In this document: piece after piece, positions 47,003-56,125 of the stretch
Layout of the letters: each line of letters begins with the position of its first letter
Position numbering within the stretch: position 1 is the first letter of the stretch
NCBI GenBank assembly: GCA_020883125.1
Contig: JAHREW010000016.1
Span: 1 to 64,000 of the forward strand
Direction of reading: 5' to 3'
Origin: Microcoleus sp. CAWBG506
GTDB lineage: Bacteria; Cyanobacteriota; Cyanobacteriia; Cyanobacteriales; Microcoleaceae
Length of the DNA stretch: 64,000 nt
The notes under the pieces: generated by a model
Database searches by the model: none
Seen by the model: the letters and a program-made list of their open reading frames with translations, nothing else
What the model was told of the DNA's origin: nothing
Translations under genes and position numbers: made by a program

Positions 47003-47175
47003 TTTTATACGCTTTTTGTAAAGATATGTAGCTAATCGGACTTTTTCAGAAATCTAGTTGTCCTGATTCTCGGTGGATAAGGGGGAGTTTGGTGTGATGA
47101 GAAGTGCCTATAAATTGTGATATAAATGGTCAAAAAAGGCGATCGCTATCACAGGAAATCAAATTATGCAAATTC

Positions 47176-47556
47176 CTACAATCCTAGCTGAAGCTTAACT
47201 CCCCCTCCAGTACCAGTGTCACTAGGCGATGGAGGTAAAGGATTTGCTTGACGCTCGGCATCGGAAGGAGTTGGGATCGAGTCCAATTGGCGATCGCTTT
47301 TGATCCGAAAAGTGTTACTCCACCGACTACCTCTGACACCTGAATTGCCGACGGTTTGTGGTTCACCAATCCAGTGTTGGTAGTCAGAGTCAAGGGTTCT
47401 ATCCTCCACCGTCCTCAGCGAATCTCCGGATAAAGTCGTTTCTGAATTTTGTGGCACTATTTGGGGTCTTGGTTGGGCTAGAACCGGCAGAGTCAGACCG
47501 ATTAACATGGAGCTCAGTCCCACAACAGTGCCAAGAGTAGCCATAATTACATTCAC
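47176..47556 (-). CDS. Small secreted protein, unknown function
   Basis: A 126-residue protein with an N-terminal signal peptide (hydrophobic about 5-26, cleavage near VLAQ). The mature part is short, polar and likely disordered, with DYQHWIGEPQTVGNSGVRG and a C-terminal Pro/Ser/Gly-rich tail ending GGGVKLQLGL. AAAGGAG 9 nt before the ATG supports the start. Probably periplasmic or extracellular. I recognise no domain. Confidence 0.7.
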   Translation of the reverse strand: MNVIMATLGTVVGLSSMLIGLTLPVLAQPRPQIVPQNSETTLSGDSLRTVEDRTLDSDYQHWIGEPQTVGNSGVRGSRWSNTFRIKSDRQLDSIPTPSDAERQANPLPPSPSDTGTGGGVKLQLGL

Positions 47557-47906
47557 GATCGCTCCTTTTGTTAGCTGTATCTTAGTATTCTGATTATATC
47601 CAGTTTAAAATTCATAAAGTGTCGAATTAACCAGCATCAGCCAGAAAGCCAAGCTCATAGTCGGCGGGGGGAAGCTATCGAGAAGGCGTGGCTTCTGGAA
47701 TGGTAGTCAGAAATCGCCCCTGTTGCGAAAGCTGGCGATCGCGCTAAGATAACGGTGACAGAAGTGGCAAATTTAATCGGTGGTGCAAAAATATGAGTTT
47801 TTCACAACAAATTGCCAGAAAAAACTCTTTCTATTTCAAAATCTACCCTACTGAGGTTGCACTTGTTCACCGAAACCTTGTGGGTTATTAAAAATTTAGC
47901 TTCATC
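47557..47906. other. Divergent promoter region (350 bp)
   Basis: No gene supported. It should contain promoters for the leftward secreted-protein gene and the rightward sensor kinase. I see no clear repeat or riboswitch-like fold. Confidence 0.3.
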
Positions 47907-50795
47907 ATGCCAATCAGATATCTGACCAACCAGATTGTAACAATGTTGGGCAAAGTACCAATTCGGATCGTCCTGGTTGTGCCTTTTGCCCTCCAGACTT
48001 TTGCTGCTGTAGGTCTAACTGGGTGGCTATCGCTACGGAACGGGCGCATAGCAGTCAACGATGTGGCTGCACAACTGCGGGCAGAAGTCACTTCGCGTAT
48101 CCAGCAACATATTAATAGTTATATTGCCACGCCACACCAAATCAATCAGCTCAATATCGAGGCCATCCGTCTCGGTATTTTAAAAGTAGATGATTCCGCT
48201 AGTTTGCAGCAATACTTGGCTAAACAAATTCAAGCATTCGATCAAATTAGCTACATTGAATTCGGGTCCGAAAAAAAAGATTTTATTGGAGTTGAACGCC
48301 TCACTGATGGTAATTTACAATTTCAGATTTCTAACAAATCTACTGGCTATCATTTTCAGAGCTACGCAGCATCGGAGTTAGGGACACCAAGCAAGCTGTT
48401 AAAAAGTAGTCCCAACTACGACCCTCGCATCCGCCCCTGGTACACAGCACCATTGGAAACTGGCAAACCGACTTGGAGCAAAATTTATACTTATTTTGAC
48501 TCACCAAAACTAGCGATTACGGCGGCTGCACCGGTTTACGGCGAAGGCGGCGAACTGATTGGAGTAGTGGGATCAGACTTGATACTTTCCCATATCAATA
48601 AATTCTTGAATCATCTAAAAATAGGTAAATCTGGAGAGACTTTTATTGTAGAAAGGTCTGGAGAATTGGTGGCCAATTCCACTCAGGAACCTCCATTTAT
48701 TGTTAGTAATGGTGTGGCAAAACGGATTAGGGCAACGAGCAGCAATAATCCTTTGATTCGATCGACTGCTCGCTATTTGACAAAGCGCTTCGGGGATTTG
48801 AGGAAGATTAATGACACTTACCAGCTAGATTTTGCGATCGACGGGGAACGGCAATTTCTACAAGTAACGCCGCTTGCTGATGGGAGAGGGCTCGACTGGC
48901 TGATTGTGGTGGCGGTTCCTGAAGCCGATTTTATGGAAAAGATTCACAGCAACACTCGCGACACTGTGTGGCTGTGTTTCGGTGCTTTGGTGGTGGCGAT
49001 CGGGATTGGTGGCTTAACTTCGAGGTGGATTGTGGTCCCAATTCAGCGTCTGAGTAAGGCTGCGGAGGATTTGTCGCGGGGAGAATGGGACTCGACGGCG
49101 CTAGATCCGCAGTTGATGGCATCTGTCAAGCGCGAGGATGAGGTGGGTGTTCTGGCGCGTTCTTTTCATCGGATGGCGGGTCAGTTGGAAGAGTCTTTTA
49201 CTACTCTAGAAGATCGGGTGGAATCGGCGATCGCGGACAAAACTCAATTAATTAGCTCTCTCAAAAACTCCCAGCAAAAACTCGCTCTCCACCTGCATCA
49301 AACTCCTTTAGGGGCTATTGAATGGAATCTCAATTTTGAAGTAGCGGAATGGAATTTATCAGCCGAAAGAATTTTTGGATACAACCGTTTGGAAGCTATG
49401 GGACGTCACGGAGTCGATCTGATCGTTCCTGAAAGTGCTAAGGAGTACGTCAGGCAATTATCTATCACTTTGTTAACTAATCAAGGAGGAGTTAGTAGCA
49501 TCAACGAGAACGTCAGAAAAGATGGTCAAGTTATTCTTTGCGAGTGGTACAATACTACTTTGGTGGATACTGATGGTTGTATAATCGGAGTAGCATCGCT
49601 GGTTCAAGATGTGACTGATTTTCACAATGCTATGGCGCAGTTGCGGGCTAGCGAGGAGCGGTTTCGTCAGTTGGCCGAAAATATTCACGAGGTATTTTGG
49701 ATTAGAGAACCAAATCACCAGCAGATAGTTTATGTGAGTCCAGCTTGTGAGAAAATATGGAATCGGAGCAGTCAGATTTTGTATTCTGAACCAACATCTT
49801 TTTGGGATGCGATTCATCCAGACGATCGCGATCGCATCTATGCTGCTTTTGAGAAACAGGTGCGGGGCGATTATGATGAGGAATATCGAGTAGTGCGATC
49901 GTCCGGCTCAGTCTGTTGGGTACGCGATCGGGCTTTTCCAGTACGCAACGACACAGGAGAAATTTACCGCATCGTCGGCATTGCTGAAGATATTACCCAG
50001 CGCAAATTAGCAGAAGAATTCCAAAAAGTCGCTCAAACTGCTCAAGCAGCAAACCAAGCAAAAAGCGCATTTTTAGCCAATATGAGCCACGAATTGCGAA
50101 CTCCCCTCAACGCGATTATCGGCTATAGCGATCTACTCAAAGAAGATGCTGAGGAATTGGGTTGCGAAGATTTTATCCCTGACTTGCTGAAAATTCAAAC
50201 TGCTGGGAAACACTTGCTATCTTTAATTAGTGACATTCTGGATATTTCTAAGATAGAAGCAGGGCGAATGGAATTATATTTAGAAACTTTCAGCCCTGCT
50301 AATTTAATTGATGAGGTAGTTTCGACAGTCGATTCCTTGGTACAGAAAAATTCTAATAAGTTTGAAGTAGATTGTGTTCAAGAGTTGGGAGTGATGTATG
50401 CTGATATTACTAAAACTAGGCAAATATTACTCAACTTGCTGAGCAATGCAGCCAAATTCACTAAAGGTGGGAATATTAAAATCAGCGTTGAAAGAGTTAA
50501 AAACCAAAGCTCAAAGCTACACAAACAAGAAGACTCTTGCGAATGGATAGTTTTCCGGGTAGCTGATACAGGTATTGGTATTCCCCCGGAACAATTACAG
50601 CATTTATTTCAAGCTTTTATACAGGGCGATGCCTCCACCACGCGCCTGTATGGCGGCACGGGTTTAGGATTAACCATTAGCCGTCACTTTTGCCTGATGA
50701 TGGGTGGGGATATTCAAGTTGAAAGTCAGTTAGGTTGCGGTTCAATTTTTACTGTGCGCTTGCCCGATCGCGTTACATTAAAAAGAGAGAGTTAA
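47907..50795 (+). CDS. Cache-HAMP-PAS-PAS sensor histidine kinase
   Basis: A 962-residue membrane-bound kinase. A first transmembrane helix (about 20-42) is followed by a double Cache ligand-binding region (about 50-330) with YDPRIRPWYTAPL and PVYGEGGELIGVVGSDL. A second helix (about 350-370), HAMP (about 372-430) and two PAS domains (about 460-580 and 585-710, the second ending WVRDRAFPVRN) follow. The HisKA box is MSHELRTPLNAIIGYSDLL with His728, and the HATPase domain has NLLSNAAKF, DTGIGIP and GGTGLGL. There is no receiver domain. The ligand and partner regulator are unknown; amino acid or organic-acid sensing is typical of the Cache type. Confidence 0.92.
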   Translation: MPIRYLTNQIVTMLGKVPIRIVLVVPFALQTFAAVGLTGWLSLRNGRIAVNDVAAQLRAEVTSRIQQHINSYIATPHQINQLNIEAIRLGILKVDDSASLQQYLAKQIQAFDQISYIEFGSEKKDFIGVERLTDGNLQFQISNKSTGYHFQSYAASELGTPSKLLKSSPNYDPRIRPWYTAPLETGKPTWSKIYTYFDSPKLAITAAAPVYGEGGELIGVVGSDLILSHINKFLNHLKIGKSGETFIVERSGELVANSTQEPPFIVSNGVAKRIRATSSNNPLIRSTARYLTKRFGDLRKINDTYQLDFAIDGERQFLQVTPLADGRGLDWLIVVAVPEADFMEKIHSNTRDTVWLCFGALVVAIGIGGLTSRWIVVPIQRLSKAAEDLSRGEWDSTALDPQLMASVKREDEVGVLARSFHRMAGQLEESFTTLEDRVESAIADKTQLISSLKNSQQKLALHLHQTPLGAIEWNLNFEVAEWNLSAERIFGYNRLEAMGRHGVDLIVPESAKEYVRQLSITLLTNQGGVSSINENVRKDGQVILCEWYNTTLVDTDGCIIGVASLVQDVTDFHNAMAQLRASEERFRQLAENIHEVFWIREPNHQQIVYVSPACEKIWNRSSQILYSEPTSFWDAIHPDDRDRIYAAFEKQVRGDYDEEYRVVRSSGSVCWVRDRAFPVRNDTGEIYRIVGIAEDITQRKLAEEFQKVAQTAQAANQAKSAFLANMSHELRTPLNAIIGYSDLLKEDAEELGCEDFIPDLLKIQTAGKHLLSLISDILDISKIEAGRMELYLETFSPANLIDEVVSTVDSLVQKNSNKFEVDCVQELGVMYADITKTRQILLNLLSNAAKFTKGGNIKISVERVKNQSSKLHKQEDSCEWIVFRVADTGIGIPPEQLQHLFQAFIQGDASTTRLYGGTGLGLTISRHFCLMMGGDIQVESQLGCGSIFTVRLPDRVTLKRES

Positions 50796-50816
50796 AGTCA
50801 TGACTACCAAAGGATT

Positions 50817-51410
50817 TTAATTTTTAATTTTAGGTTTTTGTCGCCCCAAAAGTTGGGCGGTTAATACACCACCGACAAACCCAAAAAAATGGGCTTGCCA
50901 TGAAACTCCTGGCTGAGATGGTAATACTCCCCAAATTAAACTGCCGTAGAAGAAACCAACAATTAAAGATAGTAAAATTGAAGTAAAGCTACGCTCAAAG
51001 TAGCCCCGCAGCAGCAAAAAGCCGAAGTAACCAAAGATTAATCCGCTGGCGCCAATATGAACGGAATTGGGCGCGCCGGTTAACCAAACTCCCAATCCGC
51101 TAACTAGCATAGTGACGCCACTCACGACAAAAAAATCGCTAACTTCTCGTAGCATAATCAACCAACCCAATGTCACAAAAGGAAGGGTATTGGCAGCTAA
51201 GTGGGCAAAACTGCCGTGTAGAAAAGGCATTAACAGGATGCCTTGAAGTCCGTCAAGGTTGCGGGGGCGCACTCCGTAGGAATTGAGCGCACCTCGGAAG
51301 ACAAATACATCGACAATCTCTATGATCCAGAAGAGGGCGACGCAGCCACTGAGAAGGGCGACATGACTTTGCAATTCCCTGGTGATAGTTTTGGTATTTG
51401 GGTTGCTCAT
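50817..51410 (-). CDS. Rhomboid family intramembrane serine protease
   Basis: Start placed at the ATG at 51410 (MSNPNTKTITRELQSH, 197 residues); the longer frame adds 29 codons of unlikely sequence. Six hydrophobic helices. The catalytic Ser is in the GxSG motif HIGASGLIFGYFG and the catalytic His in WQAHFFGFVGGV; the HGSFAHLAANTLPF loop with the conserved His/Asn of helix 2 is intact. Cleaves membrane-embedded substrates; the substrate here is unknown. It converges on the histidine kinase gene with 21 bp between the stops. Confidence 0.93.
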   Translation of the reverse strand: MSNPNTKTITRELQSHVALLSGCVALFWIIEIVDVFVFRGALNSYGVRPRNLDGLQGILLMPFLHGSFAHLAANTLPFVTLGWLIMLREVSDFFVVSGVTMLVSGLGVWLTGAPNSVHIGASGLIFGYFGFLLLRGYFERSFTSILLSLIVGFFYGSLIWGVLPSQPGVSWQAHFFGFVGGVLTAQLLGRQKPKIKN

Positions 51411-51497
51411 GGTTGGTGAGGGCGATGATTGACGGCTATCTATAATTGTAGGATTTTTTGAGCGATCGCTCACGGAATAGTTAAGGCTGGCTTTCAA

Positions 51498-51788
51498 AGA
51501 ATTTTGTAGCCAGACTCATTTGTAACTCTTATCACTTTTATATAAAATTCCGCATTTTCACGTATGGAATAATTCACAGAGATGGGTCAGAATAAAAATA
51601 TAACTACAAATCGCACAGCCTGCAACTAGGTCAAAAATTCAAGGAACTAATTTTTTCGCCGAAAGTCATTAATTGAAGAAGTTCAATCCGGTAAAGCAAA
51701 ACGGGATGCTGTAGATACTGATTGTAGATAATCTCCTAACTCTACAGAGAGTTCTTGGCACCTCGTTGTAAAAGAGGAACAGATAAAA
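51498..51788. other. Spacer upstream of the Mo-nitro_C-like gene
   Basis: About 290 bp, AT-rich, non-coding. It ends in AAGAGGAAC before the following ATG. Confidence 0.3.
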
Positions 51789-52166
51789 ATGAATGTATTT
51801 CAGCATACAGTACCCCACCGCATTCTGCCAATTTGGGTATGGGTTGGTAAACAAGAAACCGCCGTTAGTGTCGCTACAAATCCTCAACCTTACGGTAAAA
51901 AACCGCGCTTTGACTTATTGCATCCGCTGAAACAGTGGCTGGATAGCACCGAAATTAAAAGTCAAAAATTGGCTCGATTGTTGTGTAAGTTTATTCCGTC
52001 CCAGTGTCCCTTTGAGCGGGAAATCAAAATTGGCGATCGCACTTTATTTCACATTCCGCCGATGTGCAAGTTAAACCCGCTTTATGAACAAGTTGTGGGG
52101 ATTCGGTTTCGAGCTTTGTGTTACTTGGCTGACGAGTGCGGCGTGGATGTGACTATCTATTGTTAA
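51789..52166 (+). CDS. Mo-dependent nitrogenase C-terminal domain protein
   Basis: A 125-residue protein. Residues 45-125 match the domain family named after the C-terminus of Mo-dependent nitrogenase associated proteins (KQWLDSTEIKSQKLARLLCKFIPSQCPFER, RTLFHIPPMCKLNPLYEQVVGIRFRALCYL). The family has several conserved Cys and is widespread in cyanobacteria, including non-fixers, so nitrogen fixation should not be inferred. AAGAGGAAC before the ATG fits a ribosome binding site. Confidence 0.88.
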   Translation: MNVFQHTVPHRILPIWVWVGKQETAVSVATNPQPYGKKPRFDLLHPLKQWLDSTEIKSQKLARLLCKFIPSQCPFEREIKIGDRTLFHIPPMCKLNPLYEQVVGIRFRALCYLADECGVDVTIYC

Positions 52167-52275
52167 TTCGGCAAAAACCTTAAATTTCTAACTCTATTTT
52201 ATTCTTACTCTCCCTATTCCTTGTTGGGGAGGGTTTCTTGTTTTGTGCGATCGGGCTTTTTAGTATACGAGCATT

Positions 52276-52651
52276 TGTAGGGAGACGGCAATGCCCATAG
52301 GTGTCAACAATCGCCTGAAAGCCTTGATAAATCTCGTTTTTACCTGAGTCTAGATCCCCCTCGCATCCCCCGAACCAAGGGGGACGAAAGAAAAGACTCC
52401 TGTCCCCCCCTTGGTTCGGGGGGCTAGGGGGGATCTAGATTTAATAGTCAAAAAACTGTCTCTGACTGGGTTTGACCTGGTTGTTGACACCAATGGGCAA
52501 TGCCGTATCCGGCGCGGGGATGAGGAGACGGCAATGCCGTGTCTGGCGCGGGGATGAGGAGACGGCAATGCCGTGTCTGGCGCGGGGATGAGGAGACGGC
52601 AATGCCGTGTCTGGCGCGGGGATGAGGAGACGGCAATGCCGTGTCCCTACG
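52276..52651. repeat. Composite repeat region (GTAGGGAGACGGCAATGCC ends)
   Basis: The region is bounded by inverted ends of the form GTAGGGASACGGCAWTGCC (52279 onward and 52632-52651). Inside lie a large hairpin (52350-52439; CCCCCGAACCAAGGGGG against its complement, with outer CTAGATCCCCC arms) and the 34-bp tandem array described separately. No gene. Confidence 0.7.
52496..52645. repeat. 34-bp tandem repeat, about 4.4 copies
   Basis: The unit GGCAATGCCGTGTCTGGCGC plus GGGGATGAGGAGAC is repeated head to tail; the copies are nearly identical except the first (GTATCCGGC). Each unit contains a GGCAATGCC palindrome. There are no unique spacers, so it is not a CRISPR. Confidence 0.9.
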
Positions 52652-52694
52652 GTTCGATTTTAATAACGGAGGACTAAAGTCCGAACGATCGAAC

Positions 52695-53012
52695 CTATTT
52701 CGAGGGAATATCGCTGTCTTCCTCTTCTTCCCTAATATCCTGGAAAATGTGCCAAGCCAAGCAAACCATACCAATGCAAAATCCTGAAACTGGATCGAAC
52801 CAGGAGATTAAATTGACGATACCAAACTCGGTAATTTGTCCAGCAACGCAGGTGAATTTGGGAGTTTTCACAATATCTGTTAGCGAGTTCGAGATTGATT
52901 CTTCTTTCTCTTCGAGGTTTTCTAGTTCTGTACCCTCGATGAAAGCCAGCAAAGTTAATAATTGAATTTTGGGATTTTGAGCCAAGATGATTTTGAATTG
53001 TTGTGTAGTCAT
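52695..53012 (-). CDS. Small protein, unknown function
   Basis: Start at the ATG at 53012 (MTTQQFKIILAQNPKIQ, 105 residues); an upstream TTG in frame is less likely. An amphipathic N-terminal helix, an acidic coiled-coil stretch (TELENLEEKEES), a Cys-containing segment and one hydrophobic helix (FDPVSGFCIGMVCLAWHIF) are visible, ending in an acidic tail (REEEEDSDIPSK). It may be membrane-attached. I recognise no family. There is no clear ribosome binding site. Confidence 0.55.
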   Translation of the reverse strand: MTTQQFKIILAQNPKIQLLTLLAFIEGTELENLEEKEESISNSLTDIVKTPKFTCVAGQITEFGIVNLISWFDPVSGFCIGMVCLAWHIFQDIREEEEDSDIPSK

Positions 53013-53207
53013 GGCGGGTATTGGATGAATTAATGAATTTATCAGTACATTTATCAAAGCATCCTGTAGCTAGCTAGCGTCAGTCCCAAAAAGCTCCACT
53101 ACAAGTGGAAGTCAAGTAGAACTAATCTTCCACATAGACTGCAAATACACAATGTTCAGCAAATATCTGTTACTATCTCAATCATTACATCGCTAAATAT
53201 TCTGCTC

Positions 53208-54410
53208 ATGGTGTGGGATGATTTTCTCAAGCGGATGGCTGTAGACCTCGGCCTTACTCCCGGACAGTCTAATGTCTTTATAGAGAGATTTGCACAAAAT
53301 AATATCGATAAGCTAGAAAGCGAGATAGAAGCGAATAGCAAGCTACTTTTTGGCATTGAATCTGAAGCTTACAAGAAGCGCAGAGGCGAGATTTACAAGA
53401 AATTCACTTATAATTGTGCAAAACTGGAGACAGCGGGTGCTCGCAAAGCTGAAACGCTGCGAAAGTGGCTTAAAAGCGAATATTCTGCTGGGACGATCGA
53501 CATTTCACCACCAGAAACACCCAAAACAGCCGAGTTTCCGTCGCCAGCAACCCAAATCGACTGGCGCGAAATTTGCCGCGCCGCAGCCCAAGCCAAGCGA
53601 CAAGCAGCCAACACTTTTTTTGCTAACGACTTAGGGCGAAAAATAGACCTCAACGAGATTCATGTGCCCTTGGGATTAATCGAACGCCAGCAAAAACCCC
53701 AGCGCGATGATTTTTCCCCTCAAACAGGTTCCCAAGCTTATCAGGAAGCCGAAAAACTCATTCCCCTCAGTTACGACGAATTTTGCGAAAAAGTCCTCAC
53801 CAACAGCGACAGCCCTAAAAGCAAGGGGAAACGCCTTGCTGTCATCGGCGAAGCGGGGGCGGGAAAAACGACTCAATTGTTGAAAATTTGCGATCGCATA
53901 TTGGCGGAAACTGAATATTTGCCCGTATGGATATCCTTAGCAGAGGTGAAAAAACCTTTGTCCCAATATTTAATCGAAAATTGGCTGCGAATTGCGGCGG
54001 GAAAATTGGATGCTGCACCTGCGGAATGGGTGAAAGAATTTAATGAATTACTGAGTCAAGGTAAAATCTGGTTGCTGTTGGACGGCGCGGATGAAATGGG
54101 AATAGCCGATTCTCTGGGAACTCTATCGCCACAGTTGAGAGAACGAGTATTCGATAAAGTACGAATAGTAATCAGTTGCCGCCTGAATATTTGGGAGGCT
54201 ACGGGGAATGCCCTGTCTGATTTTGATACTTATAAAATGCTCGATTTCAGCTATGGAGATGGCGATAATTGCGATCGGGTGAAATTGTTTATCGATCAAT
54301 GGTTTACCCTGCTTAATCCCCCTTGGCAAGGGGGGAAACTGGCCCAATTCTTAATCCCTTACCAAGGGTGGAAACTACCTCGGATTTGCCAAGTTGTATG
54401 GGAAAGTTAA
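53208..54410 (+). pseudogene. NACHT-domain STAND protein, 3'-truncated by repeat elements
   Basis: A 400-residue frame. The N-terminal ~120 residues are helical (DFLKRMAVDLGLTPGQSNVFIERFAQ), followed by DWREICRAAAQAKRQ and the start of the ATPase: Walker A GEAGAGKTTQL (about 217-227) and Walker B WLLLDGADEMG (about 295). After CDRVKLFIDQWF (about residue 365) the sequence turns into a repeat (CCCCCTTGGCAAGGGGG type) and stops. The rest of the NACHT module and any sensor repeats are missing, so the gene was cut by insertion. It may still encode the ATP-binding half. Confidence 0.75.
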
Positions 54411-54420
54411 TTAATATCGT

Positions 54421-54590
54421 TGTAGGGGCGGGTTCACCAACAATATTTGACTCCCACAAATAGGTTAAATAAACCCGCCCCATCCCGATGATTAATGCTA
54501 GGATATAGATGGTCGGGATGTGGCGTTGGCCGGGGCGGGTTTATTAATATTTACGCTATTAGTTAGAGTCACTGGTGAACCCGCCCCTAC
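54421..54590. repeat. Composite B-type palindrome (B2 and B3)
   Basis: TGTAGGGGCGGGTTCACC at the left and its complement GGTGAACCCGCCCCTAC at the right enclose about 130 bp with inner AAACCCGCCCC and GGGGCGGGTTT arms. The layout is two short elements in mirror order around a centre with CATCCCGA/TCGGGATG. It lies immediately after the truncated NACHT gene. Confidence 0.8.
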
Positions 54591-54717
54591 GGACATGAAA
54601 GTCTACAATAATATTAATTAAATTGTTTGTATATAAAATTTTAAATCGATCGCCTCTCTATACCGATTGTTGGGAATATGGGTGATTATCTAAAATGGTG
54701 ATTCCCTACGGGATAAC

Positions 54718-54840
54718 GAGGTTCATTATGTGGGTGGAGTCTTAGTCGTCAAAGCATCATCAATAAAAAATCAAGAACTGATTAATTGGGATACAATTAT
54801 TTCCGATCTGCGCGAAGAAAAAATCTGGAAATTTATCTAA
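54718..54840 (+). pseudogene. Antitoxin C-terminal fragment (copy of 59820-60113)
   Basis: The reading EVHYVGGVLVVKASSIK followed by ELINWDTIISDLREEK is about 85% identical to the last 40 codons of the intact antitoxin at 59820. The N-terminal half is missing. A PIN-domain start follows two bases after the stop, showing the original antitoxin-toxin order. Confidence 0.8.
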
Positions 54841-54841
54841 A

Positions 54842-54916
54842 ATGAACGTTTTATTTGATACATCCGTTCTGATAGCAGCCTTGAGAGAAGATCCTCCGAG
54901 TCACTCTCAAAGCTGA
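54842..54916 (+). pseudogene. PIN-domain (VapC-like) toxin N-terminal fragment
   Basis: MNVLFDTSVLIAALRED is the unmistakable first strand and metal-binding Asp of a PIN ribonuclease. The frame ends after 24 codons; the rest of the domain is absent here. A PIN C-terminal fragment lies at 61707. Non-functional. Confidence 0.8.
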
Positions 54917-54977
54917 TCCTGGATCGCGCACGATCGCCTCAATTAGTTTAAAGGCTCGGAGGGCAGTTTTTCGATGG

Positions 54978-55547
54978 CTATTTTCCATTCTGAATTACCC
55001 GATGCACTTCTGCTAACGACAGTTCTAAAGATTCTGCAATTTGTTCGACACTCAAACCCAGTTTTGCCAATTTAGGAACTGCTTCTAACTTAGCTTTGCG
55101 TTCGGCTTCTTCTAAAAGTTCTTGATAATTTGGATATTCTTTGACATCATTATCACTTTTATTGTCTGATGCGGATCGTTCTGACGAAAGTGATTCAGAT
55201 TCTTGTGCGGGATTACTACAAAAATTAATATGCCCAATTTGTACCGGATTCCCACTATTTGAGAAATTTACTATTCGCCATCTTTCTACCGTAGCGCGAA
55301 AGTTTGATTTGTTAATGTCTGCGCCCAGCGCAGTTGAGAGCATCTGCCATAGCTCATAGCTAGCATCCCTTACATGACCCTGACTACAGTGATATTCTTC
55401 CGCATGCGCGTATTTTCGATTATTCAAGACTCCCTTGAGGATTGCTACTTGCAGGGTATCGAGGTGTTTGTCAGTCTTGGCAAAAACTAGCTCATCAATA
55501 GATATTAAGACATCTTGGTTATCCATCAATATATCTGAATACAACAT
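54978..55547 (-). CDS. vMAP-type HTH domain protein with Rpn-like tail
   Basis: A 189-residue protein. Residues about 12-90 (IDELVFAKTDKHLDTLQVAI, EYHCSQGHVRDASYELWQML, NKSNFRATVERW) match the N-terminal helix-turn-helix of vMAP (vWA-MoxR associated) proteins, common at the N-terminus of cyanobacterial STAND proteins. A polar linker (about 95-140) follows. The last 45 residues (LLEEAERKAKLEAVPKLAKL, LSVEQIAESLELSL) are of the type that ends Rpn/PD-(D/E)XK transposase-like nucleases. Neither the STAND nor the nuclease core is present. It is probably a DNA-binding leftover or a chimera. Confidence 0.65.
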   Translation of the reverse strand: MLYSDILMDNQDVLISIDELVFAKTDKHLDTLQVAILKGVLNNRKYAHAEEYHCSQGHVRDASYELWQMLSTALGADINKSNFRATVERWRIVNFSNSGNPVQIGHINFCSNPAQESESLSSERSASDNKSDNDVKEYPNYQELLEEAERKAKLEAVPKLAKLGLSVEQIAESLELSLAEVHRVIQNGK

Positions 55548-55563
55548 TATTTTAGTATAACCC

Positions 55564-55597
55564 GTTTTTTTCCGACTTTATCCGCTTTTTTCCGACT
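55564..55597. promoter_or_regulatory. Direct repeat TTTTTTCCGACTT in a divergent promoter region
   Basis: Two copies of TTTTTTCCGACTT lie about 20 bp apart (two helical turns), 15-50 bp upstream of the HTH-domain gene. The spacing fits a dimeric operator. Binding by the adjacent HTH protein is an inference. Confidence 0.35.
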
Positions 55598-55738
55598 TGT
55601 CAAAGCTGCGATCAGTTGACATTATAAGTAGTATCAAGTTGCTTAAATTACTTACCAAATTTATCAATGGGTATATTTGGAGCGTCAGCCACAATACAGA
55701 ATTGATATAGTCAACAGCTATTACTTCACTTTGTCAAT

Positions 55739-56125
55739 ATGAACAAGTTAATTCGATTCTTTTTCCTCTCGTCTGTTCTCCTCCTTGCTACAACTGAAAG
55801 CACTTTTCATAAAAGCGTTAACGCTCAGTCATTCCAACGCAATCGCCCAGATTTAAACGGTCTGCTAATTAGAAATCCGGGTGATGGTTCGATTTATTGG
55901 ATTGATGGTGGTCAGCGCCGCCCTATCTCAGGTCCGGATGTATATAGACGATTGTTTCTAATCAACCATCGAGATTATTTAGAAACCGATGTCATTGAAC
56001 TTGGGTCACGTATAACAAAGGATAACAGACTTGTCCGTTGTGGGGAAAACACACATCCTTTGAGGAATAGTATATACCTTTTAGACCAGGGTAAAAAAGA
56101 CCCTTTGACTCCCCAACTGCTATGA
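55739..56125 (+). CDS. Small secreted protein, unknown function
   Basis: A 128-residue protein with a Sec signal peptide (hydrophobic about 5-20; cleavage near VNAQ). The mature part contains LLIRNPGDGSIYWIDGGQRRPI and later SIYLLDQGKKDPLT, two versions of one short beta motif (x-IYxxDxGxxxPx), as in extracellular repeat proteins. The end is probably natural, but two of the usual several repeats are few. Location periplasmic or extracellular. Family not recognised. Confidence 0.65.
   Translation: MNKLIRFFFLSSVLLLATTESTFHKSVNAQSFQRNRPDLNGLLIRNPGDGSIYWIDGGQRRPISGPDVYRRLFLINHRDYLETDVIELGSRITKDNRLVRCGENTHPLRNSIYLLDQGKKDPLTPQLL

Noticed and set aside
51789-52166. Evidence for nitrogen fixation
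   Set aside because: The Mo-nitro_C-type domain is common in non-fixing cyanobacteria, and no nif gene is in the window; ChlB is only nitrogenase-like.
52496-52645. Possible CRISPR array of 34-bp units
   Set aside because: Units are directly adjoining and nearly identical over their whole length, so there are no spacers.
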